DNA of 13,419 bases from Candidatus Jordarchaeum madagascarense (lineage in GTDB: Archaea; Asgardarchaeota; Jordiarchaeia; Jordiarchaeales; Jordiarchaeaceae): assembly GCA_019056875.1 (NCBI GenBank), contig DXJA01000269.1, positions 1 through 13,419 of the forward strand. Reading direction: 5' to 3'. This document shows positions 7,246-13,419 of the stretch, one piece after another (positions within the stretch are counted from its first letter, which is position 1; the number at the start of each line of letters is the position of its first letter). The notes under the pieces are model-generated. The model was not told where the DNA came from and made no database searches. It was given only the letters and a program-made list of their open reading frames with translations. The translations under genes and the position numbers were made by a program.

Positions 7246-7393
7246 ATTACAAAATACTGATGAGCAAATATTGACCCGCTGCGCTGGGAGGATAAAATCA
7301 GCATGGCTCAGATCCGCATTTTACTCACCAAATTTGAATAAATATTCTTTTATGGGAGCAATAACATCTTCTTTAACAATGGAGGAAAAGGCT

Positions 7394-8458
7394 ATGGACG
7401 ATCTTAAACAGCTTCTCAAAAAACTCGTAGAAGCAACTGGCCCCCCAGGCCACGAGGAAAACGTGCGTAACGTTGTTAAAGAAGAATTAGCCGATTACGT
7501 TGATGAAATGAAAGTGGACAATCTGGGCAACCTCATATGCACGAAGAAAGGCGCAAGGGATTCGCCCAAAGCTATGATACTAGCTCATCTTGACGAAATC
7601 GGAATGCTCGTCCGATACGTAGAGAAAGAAGGGTTCGTGAGATTTTCCTATTTGGGAGGTTTCTTTGACCAGATGGTTCTAGGCCAGAGAGTACTGATAC
7701 ACACAGAAAAGGGTGAACTCAGAGGAGTAATAGGCTCGGTTCCACCACACCTTCTGCCTGAAGAACAACTTAAAAAACCCGTAAAAAGGGATAAAATGTT
7801 TATCGACATCGGAGCCAATAGCAGGGAACAAGCTGAGGAATGGGGAGTAAAAGTAGGAACCCCGATTACTTGGCTGGGCCATTTCGACGAGCTGGGAAAC
7901 AACTTGGTCACTGGCAAAGCTTTTGACAATAGAGCAGGCTGCGCAGTAATGGTGCAAACACTAAAAGAGGTAAAAGCCGAATGCACAATAATCGGCGTGG
8001 CATCGGTAATGGAAGAGGTGGGGCTAAGAGGCGCCCAAACTTCAAGCTTCACAGTAGACCCCGACTTCGCCATAGCGCTGGACATAACCGCAACAGGAGA
8101 CCATCCCGGCGTGGAAGAAAGACAAATGCCAGTAAAAATTGGAAACGGCCCCGCAATAACAGTAGCCGACGGAAGGCGCGAAAGCCTGGGCGGAGGAATC
8201 ATATCCCACCCCAAAGTAATAAAACTTCTAACCGAAACCGCGGAAAAAAACCATATACCCTACCAACTAGAGATATTCGAAGGAGGCACAACCGATGCCA
8301 CCGCGGCAGCAACCTCCAGAGGTGGAATCCCGGCAGCAACAATCAATATTCCCACGAGGTATGTCCACTCCCCAATTGAAGTATTAGATCTCGAAGATTT
8401 ATCAAAGGGTGTGCAACTTCTAAAACTCTCTTTAGAAAACGCCCATAAATATTTCTAA
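7394..8458 (+). CDS. M42 family TET-type aminopeptidase
   Basis: A 354-residue cytosolic metallo-aminopeptidase of family M42 (TET, deblocking aminopeptidase, FrvX/CelM group), which forms tetrahedral dodecamers that trim peptides released by the proteasome. All metal and catalytic residues appear at family spacing: H65 in HLDEIG, D178 in FDNRAG, catalytic E207 and ligand E208 in MEEVGLRGA, D230 in LDITATGDH, and H325 in RYVHSPIE. The start is ATG 7394, with GGAGG eight bases upstream. The in-frame ATG at 7379 overlaps that ribosome binding site, and the longer frame from TTG 7271 adds residues with no family resemblance. It lies 148 bases after the peptidase gene, and mtxX follows it. The gene is intact and typical. 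Its substrate preference (acidic, basic or hydrophobic N-termini) cannot be read here. Confidence 0.95.
   Translation: MDDLKQLLKKLVEATGPPGHEENVRNVVKEELADYVDEMKVDNLGNLICTKKGARDSPKAMILAHLDEIGMLVRYVEKEGFVRFSYLGGFFDQMVLGQRVLIHTEKGELRGVIGSVPPHLLPEEQLKKPVKRDKMFIDIGANSREQAEEWGVKVGTPITWLGHFDELGNNLVTGKAFDNRAGCAVMVQTLKEVKAECTIIGVASVMEEVGLRGAQTSSFTVDPDFAIALDITATGDHPGVEERQMPVKIGNGPAITVADGRRESLGGGIISHPKVIKLLTETAEKNHIPYQLEIFEGGTTDATAAATSRGGIPAATINIPTRYVHSPIEVLDLEDLSKGVQLLKLSLENAHKYF
8445..8454 (+). promoter_or_regulatory. TATA-like box for mtxX within the end of the M42 gene
   Basis: ATAAATATTT overlaps the last codons of the M42 gene and would start a transcript near 8476, ahead of both mtxX start candidates. 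The two genes could instead be cotranscribed, since only about 80 bases separate the M42 stop from the preferred start. Confidence 0.3.
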
Positions 8459-8540
8459 CCACAATTTTGCACTTCCCCTATTTTAAGAGGCCTTGGAAAT
8501 AACTCTACTTGAAAACAATTCGAAAAATGAAGTGAATCTC

Positions 8541-9377
8541 TTGATTTTCGAAAAACTCGTTAAAATGGTCAAGGAATCGAAATCCATGGTAGGTATTGGT
8601 TCAGGAAGAGAAGAGGAACAAGTCCAGAGAACGCTCCAATCAGCAGTGAAAGCAGTACAAAAAGGCGTTTCCAAAATTATAATAGTAGCAAGCTCAGAAC
8701 AGGTTCCAAAAGATTCTTACAAAAGAGGAAAAATCGAATTTCAAACCTCAAAAAACCCAGAAGAAACCCTTTTGAAAATGCTCCTCTCAGGAGAAGTAGA
8801 CTCAGTTGTGCGGGGCTCTCTACCCGCCACCGATTTCCTGAAACAAGTAAAAGAGGGATTCAAAATTAAAAGGCTTCGCAGAATCGCCTTACTAGACTCC
8901 GCGGACGGCCACCAGTTCTTCTTCGCACCAGTAGGGATAGATGAGGGTAGAACAGTAGAAGAAAAAATCTCCTTCACCATCGAGGGAGTCAATCTACTCC
9001 AAAAACTGGGAATAGCTCCCAAAGTCGCCATACTCTCTGGCGGAAGAACCGGAGACCTAGGACGAGACTCCGTAGTTGACAAAACAATTAGAGACGCGGA
9101 AGAAGCAGTCCATAAAATCAGAGAAAAAAACATCACCCAAAACATCAAAAACTACCAAATCCTCATAGAGGACGCGGTAATAGACAAAGCCAACCTGATA
9201 CTCGCACCAGACGGCATCTCTGGGAACCTAATCTACAGAACACTAATACACCTGGGCAAGGGTGGGTCCTACGGGGCACTATACACCAACCTTCCCAAAA
9301 CAATAATAGACACATCAAGAGTAGGACCAATAAAAGAATACTTAGGAGCAATAATCTTCGCCGCTACCCTAAAATAA
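8541..9377 (+). CDS. mtxX: MtxX, methanogenesis marker protein 4 (PTA/PTB-like fold)
   Basis: A 278-residue member of the MtxX / methanogenesis marker 4 family, which shares the phosphate acetyl/butyryltransferase fold. The biochemical function is not established; it was originally named as a putative methyltransferase subunit. Family signatures by eye are MVGIGSG, VDSVVRGSLPATDFL, LDSADGHQFFFAPVGIDEG, LSGGRTGDLGRDSVVD, LILAPDGISGNLIYRTL and the C-terminal TIIDTSR. I prefer TTG 8541 because GAAGTGA lies five bases upstream and the protein then starts about 16 residues before VGIGSG, as expected. The TTG at 8493 adds 16 residues but has AAGAGG only two bases away. The family was defined by its near restriction to methanogens, so its presence beside other energy genes is informative about the lineage. 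It converges on the ABC cassette. Family call is strong, role unknown. Confidence 0.85.
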   Translation: MIFEKLVKMVKESKSMVGIGSGREEEQVQRTLQSAVKAVQKGVSKIIIVASSEQVPKDSYKRGKIEFQTSKNPEETLLKMLLSGEVDSVVRGSLPATDFLKQVKEGFKIKRLRRIALLDSADGHQFFFAPVGIDEGRTVEEKISFTIEGVNLLQKLGIAPKVAILSGGRTGDLGRDSVVDKTIRDAEEAVHKIREKNITQNIKNYQILIEDAVIDKANLILAPDGISGNLIYRTLIHLGKGGSYGALYTNLPKTIIDTSRVGPIKEYLGAIIFAATLK

Positions 9378-9384
9378 GCAGCAC

Positions 9385-9402
9385 AAAAAGAAACCAAAAA
9401 AA
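9385..9402 (-). terminator. Oligo-T tracts terminating the minus-strand ABC cassette
   Basis: Read on the minus strand, this stretch gives a T7 run and a T5 run just downstream of the nested inverted repeat and right at the 3' end of mtxX. It is the first strong T-rich signal after the last ABC gene, so the ABC transcript probably carries the 9480-9530 structure in its 3' untranslated region and ends here. Inferred from composition. Confidence 0.4.
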
Positions 9403-9479
9403 CCAACTACAACTAAACTAAATGCAAAAACAATAGATGCAAAACCGATTGTAAGAAGCAACTGTTTTACTCAAAGTGT

Positions 9480-9530
9480 AACATTAAACATCCCTGGAAG
9501 AATCGTCTCTCCAGTTATACGTTTAATGTT
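9480..9530. repeat. Nested inverted repeat (51 bases) in the mtxX/ABC spacer
   Basis: The outer arms AACATTAAAC (9480-9489) and GTTTAATGTT (9521-9530) are a perfect 10-base inverted repeat. Within them CTGGAAGA (9494-9501) pairs with TCT-C-TCCAG (9506-9514), leaving one bulged C and a four-base ATCG loop. The arrangement would form a long bulged hairpin in RNA from either strand. It lies between two convergent genes, so it could be a 3' untranslated stabiliser, a processing site, a small RNA, or the remnant of a short mobile repeat. It is not a classical archaeal terminator, as no T-run follows it directly on the plus strand. Confidence 0.6.
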
Positions 9531-9545
9531 TAATCACAAGTATCT

Positions 9546-10541
9546 TTATTCAAAATCTATATCAAAAATATCTTTCTTTTTACCAAAGGCACCCTGATAA
9601 ACCAACCTAAAGTAGTCGGCAAAAGTCGCTTCAATCTCGGTTAACTCCTGTGGCTCCAAATCCAACCTATACAGTTCCTCAATTAACTGCCCCAAATTAT
9701 ATTTCCCCTCCCTAGGAAAAATCTTCAAAGTATTTCTACCAATAGATAGTATGTATTTTATGGGTTTGATTTTTTTAATTTTTTTCTGATTCTCCACCGT
9801 CAAATACTTGAATTTCACTCTCACACTTCTTCCATCATTAGGCAAATTTTTGAGAAACTCTTTGGGCTGCCCAAAAACAACCACCTTCCCCCTATCCAAA
9901 ATAACAATCCTATCACAGAAATCAGCGGTCTCCAAATCATGGCTAACAATGCAAATAGTCACCCCTAACCTTTTATTCAGGTTACGAAGATAATTCAACA
10001 CCTCAATACGAAGATGGGCGTCTAATCCAGTAGTCGGCTCGTCGAGTAATAGCACTTTTGGATTGTTGATGAGACCGATGCATATTGATACGCGTTTCTT
10101 TTCTCCTCCTGATAATTCCCTGAATGGCTTCTTCATCGTTTCTTCGGTTTCAAATCCCAGTATTTGGAGTACTTGGGTTGCTCTTGATTTTATTTGTTCC
10201 TTGGGTAGGTCGTACATTTTTCCGAAGAAGTAGGCGTTTTTGAGGGCTGAGAATTCGGGGTATGCGGAGACTTCTTCTAGTTGGGGCACGTATCCTAGGA
10301 TTTCTTCGAGTTTTTCTTTTTCTTTTAATACATTGTATCCTGCTAAGTAGACTTCTCCTTCTGTGGGTTTTATCTGGGCTGTTAGGACTCGGAGGCAAGT
10401 GGTTTTTCCTGCTCCTGACCCACCTATGATTGCTAATATTTCTCCGTGGTTGGCGTAGAAGTTTATGTCTTCTAGTATGGTTGCTTTGCGCATCTTCACG
10501 CTAACGTTTTTGAGTTCGATGTCTCTGTCATCGTTTTTCAT
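9546..10541 (-). CDS. ABC transporter ATP-binding protein (ABC-2 type cassette, second ATPase)
   Basis: A 331-residue nucleotide-binding protein that would power the neighbouring ABC-2 permease. Motifs are intact: Walker A GGSGAGKTT (40-48), Q-loop Q87, signature LSGGEKKR (143-150), Walker B LLLDEP (164-169) and the switch His H201. About 110 C-terminal residues follow the core, with a beta-alpha-beta look and an acidic tail (DIFDIDFE). The upstream ATPase has a comparable C-terminal region that also contains a DYF motif near the end. The start is ATG with GAAGGTGA ending seven bases upstream (plus-strand 10549-10556), a near-perfect site. It is 30 bases after the permease stop, hence the same operon. 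Base composition differs strongly between the two halves of the gene. The transported substrate is unknown. Confidence 0.93.
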   Translation of the reverse strand: MKNDDRDIELKNVSVKMRKATILEDINFYANHGEILAIIGGSGAGKTTCLRVLTAQIKPTEGEVYLAGYNVLKEKEKLEEILGYVPQLEEVSAYPEFSALKNAYFFGKMYDLPKEQIKSRATQVLQILGFETEETMKKPFRELSGGEKKRVSICIGLINNPKVLLLDEPTTGLDAHLRIEVLNYLRNLNKRLGVTICIVSHDLETADFCDRIVILDRGKVVVFGQPKEFLKNLPNDGRSVRVKFKYLTVENQKKIKKIKPIKYILSIGRNTLKIFPREGKYNLGQLIEELYRLDLEPQELTEIEATFADYFRLVYQGAFGKKKDIFDIDFE

Positions 10542-10571
10542 ATAGTTGTCACCTTCTGCCTCCGTTGAGTC

Positions 10572-11744
10572 TTACACCAAGCCCTTTTTGAAGAAGAAAA
10601 CTATGAATGCTAATCCTAGGAAGAAGGCTGAGAATCCTAACAGGTAGAGACATTGTGCTCCCACATCTATTAGAGGTAGTCCTCTTGCTGTCACACCTGC
10701 TATGGCTTCTCTTGCCAACTGTAGTGGGTCCAGTCTCTGAATGGCTTTCACTGGCACCGCGAGTAGGATTACTATTAGAACCAAGTAGGAGAATATGAAG
10801 TACTGGTTTGCCTGAAGCCTGGAGTTGCTCGCCACTGATATGAATATGCCTAGTCCTATTCCAAAGAAGGAAGTTAACACGAGTACTATTACAAAGTCGA
10901 AGAGTGTCCCTAAGGGTTGAAATTGTAGGAGCGGAATTAGTATCACTAGGACTACCATGATTTGTATTAAGGCAACTATCAAGTATGATATGGTCTTCGC
11001 GATTAGGGCCTCAGATTTTCCCGCCGGTGTGAGTAGCATTCTTCTAAGGGGAATGTCCCCGACAACGCTCTGGCTTGTTAAAACTAGTGTGGCTCCTATT
11101 AGCAGCATGGGTAAGATTAAAGGTATTGTTATTGCGATGTCACTTATTCCTGCTGTCTCGGCTGGCCATATTGCTTGGGTTGATGGAATGATCTCGTTCT
11201 TGGTGAAGTTGTAGTCAATTTTTAGTTCCGCTATTGCACTTGTGATTCCTTTTATTACTGTGCCTTGTCCCTCGATATCGCTTCCATCTAAAGTCAAATT
11301 TATGTATGCTGGTATGGGACTGGTTCCCGAGGCGGCTAAGATGGTTGTGAACCCGTTAGGAATCACAACTATTGCGTTTATTTCTCTCTGCCAGAGAAGA
11401 TATACTGCTAAATCGTAGCTCTGCATTGGGACCGTTATACACTCGTTTGCATGCCGGTACATCTCATGGATTAACTCATTAGATAAGCTTATGCTATCAT
11501 TATACAAAGTTGTATCCTGGTTTATTACCGCTATCATATAGTAATCGTCCAGGGTTGTTACCTTATATTGGGCCATGCCCATGGCGCCCGTTATTATTAT
11601 CGGTAGCAGGAATATTACTATGAGCGCCAACCTGTCCTTCATAAGCGATTCTAGCTCTTTTCTTACTAGCGCTCCTATTCTTTTAAGGCTGCCAATTAAG
11701 GGTGTTGACTTCTTTCTCAGCGAGTTGAATATTTTCTCCATCAT
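10572..11744 (-). CDS. ABC-2 type transporter permease
   Basis: A 390-residue integral membrane protein of the ABC-2 exporter type. After a basic amphipathic start it has a first membrane segment at about 39-57 (IVIFLLPIIITG), then an extracytoplasmic domain of roughly 150 residues, then about five more membrane segments to the C-terminus. This one-plus-five layout, with a large outer loop after segment 1, is that of the NatB/YhiH/YbhR group, which export drugs, ions or lipids; the substrate here is not deducible. I chose ATG 11744 (MMEKIF) because GGAAGGTT lies six bases upstream and it clears the preceding ATPase gene by 31 bases. The longer frame from 11846 would overlap that gene by 71 bases. 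It is flanked on both sides by ATPase genes in the same operon. Confidence 0.9.
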   Translation of the reverse strand: MMEKIFNSLRKKSTPLIGSLKRIGALVRKELESLMKDRLALIVIFLLPIIITGAMGMAQYKVTTLDDYYMIAVINQDTTLYNDSISLSNELIHEMYRHANECITVPMQSYDLAVYLLWQREINAIVVIPNGFTTILAASGTSPIPAYINLTLDGSDIEGQGTVIKGITSAIAELKIDYNFTKNEIIPSTQAIWPAETAGISDIAITIPLILPMLLIGATLVLTSQSVVGDIPLRRMLLTPAGKSEALIAKTISYLIVALIQIMVVLVILIPLLQFQPLGTLFDFVIVLVLTSFFGIGLGIFISVASNSRLQANQYFIFSYLVLIVILLAVPVKAIQRLDPLQLAREAIAGVTARGLPLIDVGAQCLYLLGFSAFFLGLAFIVFFFKKGLV

Positions 11745-11775
11745 CGCTTTAACCTTCCATTTGGAAATAAAACTA

Positions 11776-13395
11776 TTAAACCAAAGCGGTGCTACCGGTA
11801 AGGTAGATAAAGTAGTCATCCATATCAATTTCAATTTTCGGCTCAACTTTTCGGAGAGATATGTTTTTATTTTCCAAATTTTCGAGTACGCTTTTAAGCA
11901 CCAGATTATTATCCTTGTTAGAAAATATTTTTATTTGTTCTCCCTTTTGGAGCACATATTCAACGCCTTCAACATTCCTTATTATTTCCACAACTTCCGG
12001 GCTATACTCATCTAACACTAGTCCTATGGTGTATCCCTTGCCCGGTAATCTTTCTTTCAATTGCTCTGGTGTTCCAAAATCGACGAACCCCTTGTTTCTA
12101 ACAAAGATTGCCGCCTTATCACAATAATCAATCTCCGAGGGGTAGTGTGTAATCACCACCAGTGAGGTTCCATAGATTTTGTTTATTCGGTCTAGATAGT
12201 TCCAGAGCTCATGTCTCCTCACAAGATCCAAACCTGAGGAAGGCTCATCTAGGAATAGTATTTTTGGCAAGTGTACCAAGGCTATGGCGATACTGACCCT
12301 CCTCTTTTCGCCTCCACTGAGATTCTCAACTTTTTCTCCCCCCTTTTCAAAAATCCGAAGGTCTTTGAGAATCTGTTTCCCTCTGTGGATCAAGTCCAGT
12401 TCTGGAACGTCATACTGTTTCCCGAAATAAACTATGTTTTCCATAGGGGTGAAGTCCATGTACATTCTGCTCAAGTCTTGGGGTACGTATCCAAAAAGTG
12501 GTGCCACGTTATCCTTGTCTCTGGCGTCGAATCCACAAATCTTGGTTTCTCCCGAATCTGGCTTAATATCCCCGATTATAGCCTTCATACAGGTCGATTT
12601 TCCGCTCCCCGACTCACCCACAATTCCTAAAATTTCCCCCTCTTTTATCTCAAAATTAACATCGGCAATAACAGGTCGTTTATCGTAGGAAACGGTTAAT
12701 CCATAAACACTAAGGACAACGTTATCAACAATTTGAGGTCTTGGCTTCTCCCCGGGCATAAACAGCATTTTCTGAGCGATTACCTCATCGCGGGTTTTCC
12801 TTAATCTACCTAAACCACCAATCCTCAAGATGGTGTTTTTCTCTATTGATCTATCATTAATCGTTCCGCTATTTATTTTGACGGCGAAATGGCCACTCGT
12901 GAGGCTCTCTTCAACACCTATTACCTCTCCCTCAGCGAAGAAAGGCTCTCCGGTTTCTTCCCAGACACCATTTAACCGGACGTTAATCTTATAGCGCTTG
13001 AGTTTGTCCCTAAGCCAGGATATAGCAGATAAAAAATGGGAACCATCAAAGAATCGATCCTCAGATAGATTCTTTTTCAAAAGGTTTCTAAGAAGAAGGT
13101 TTTCCGCTTGAACATCCTCCCTAGAAGAGGTCGCACCAATAGTAATAATTTCACCAGGACTAAGATTTTTGTTTCCTCGTTTACCTTGGGTTAGACTTAT
13201 TACGATAACGCTTCGTATTGGCGAAGAATAAGACTCTAGAAAAAATCCCTTGCCTCGAAAGTTTTCTCCACTTTCAGACCATTTACCCTGAACCTCAACT
13301 TCTATTATGTTGCCTTCACGGTCTTCACACCATTCCACCGATTGGTTCATTCTTTTTCCGCTGAAGTAAGCCTCTTCTATGAAGTCATCCTTCAA
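11776..13395 (-). CDS. ABC ATPase with duplicated ~106-residue N-terminal module
   Basis: A 539-residue protein whose C-terminal part is an ABC ATPase: Walker A GESGSGKST (260-268), Q-loop Q306, signature LSGGEKRR (359-366), Walker B ILFLDEP (379-385) and switch His H417. It continues in a 120-residue tail resembling that of the partner ATPase. The first about 215 residues are not part of any ABC domain I recognise. They form two copies of one module at an exact 106-residue offset: G37/G143, W39/W145, E41/E147, GE 43-44/149-150, F46/F152, G50/G156 and IG 86-87/192-193. The module looks beta-rich followed by a helix, is soluble, and has no signal peptide. The start is TTG with GGTG about ten bases upstream, but the frame is still open to the window edge, so the protein could be longer. 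It is first in the visible cassette with the permease and second ATPase. Confidence 0.88.
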   Translation of the reverse strand: MKDDFIEEAYFSGKRMNQSVEWCEDREGNIIEVEVQGKWSESGENFRGKGFFLESYSSPIRSVIVISLTQGKRGNKNLSPGEIITIGATSSREDVQAENLLLRNLLKKNLSEDRFFDGSHFLSAISWLRDKLKRYKINVRLNGVWEETGEPFFAEGEVIGVEESLTSGHFAVKINSGTINDRSIEKNTILRIGGLGRLRKTRDEVIAQKMLFMPGEKPRPQIVDNVVLSVYGLTVSYDKRPVIADVNFEIKEGEILGIVGESGSGKSTCMKAIIGDIKPDSGETKICGFDARDKDNVAPLFGYVPQDLSRMYMDFTPMENIVYFGKQYDVPELDLIHRGKQILKDLRIFEKGGEKVENLSGGEKRRVSIAIALVHLPKILFLDEPSSGLDLVRRHELWNYLDRINKIYGTSLVVITHYPSEIDYCDKAAIFVRNKGFVDFGTPEQLKERLPGKGYTIGLVLDEYSPEVVEIIRNVEGVEYVLQKGEQIKIFSNKDNNLVLKSVLENLENKNISLRKVEPKIEIDMDDYFIYLTGSTALV

Positions 13396-13419
13396 AGCAA
13401 AACACCATATGAATGTAAT

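Noticed and set aside
7336..7347. GAATA-AA-TATTC dyad upstream of the M42 gene
   Set aside because: Only five base pairs and pure A/T context; likely chance around a TATA-like sequence.
7648..8214. Long minus-strand open frame of 188 codons
   Set aside because: Antisense to the M42 gene, whose catalytic residues are all intact. The frame is Ser/Pro-rich as expected for a shadow of A/C-rich coding sequence.
11575..12015. Plus-strand open frame of 146 codons under the ABC genes
   Set aside because: Antisense across the junction of two well-supported ABC genes, with no own ribosome binding site or family signal.
1..13419. tRNA, rRNA, CRISPR array or mobile element
   Set aside because: No spacer contains regularly spaced repeats, cloverleaf-like arms, transposase or integrase sequence; the gltX 3' end does not abut a tRNA.

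Overview
The window looks archaeal. It carries a discriminating set of archaeal families: a heterodisulfide reductase HdrA fused to MvhD, an archaeal-type glutamyl-tRNA synthetase, an A24 preflagellin/prepilin peptidase, an M42 TET-like aminopeptidase, the methanogenesis-marker protein MtxX, and a two-winged-helix regulator. Upstream of several genes there are TATA-like boxes, T-rich or A/T terminator tracts, and GGAGG/GAGGT-type ribosome binding sites. TTG is a very common start codon (about seven of eleven starts). The closest match I can suggest is a methanogen-related or acetogen-like uncultivated archaeon such as Bathyarchaeia, but this rests on gene content only and no phylogeny was run.

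Layout from left to right. Bases 2-1336 hold the 3' part of an hdrA-mvhD fusion, the electron-bifurcating core. It converges on a cyclase/kynurenine-formamidase family gene (1394-2167, minus) across a T8A8 palindrome. A roughly 300-base AT-rich divergent region follows, with a dyad sitting on a TATA box just before a double winged-helix regulator (2470-3144). Next are a small unrecognised protein (3337-3750), a HAD phosphatase (3827-4501, minus) and another divergent region with a nested dyad. A plus-strand run then covers gltX (4674-6407), the A24 peptidase (about 6442-7245), the M42 peptidase (7394-8458) and mtxX (about 8541-9377).

The right end is a minus-strand three-gene ABC-2 exporter cassette read from the right edge: ATPase with an unusual duplicated N-terminal module (11776-13395), permease (10572-11744), second ATPase (9546-10541). 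The gaps are only 30-31 bases. The last ATPase converges on mtxX, and the spacer holds a well-formed nested inverted repeat (9480-9530).

Taken together, most genes are housekeeping, and the energy-metabolism signal is HdrA-MvhD plus MtxX. The items most worth following up are the 106-residue tandem module in front of the ABC ATPase, the nested palindrome in the mtxX/ABC spacer, the regulator with a dyad on its own TATA box, the cyclase that has lost two usual metal-site residues, and the co-occurrence of MtxX with HdrA-MvhD. No rRNA, tRNA, CRISPR array, transposase or phage gene was seen.
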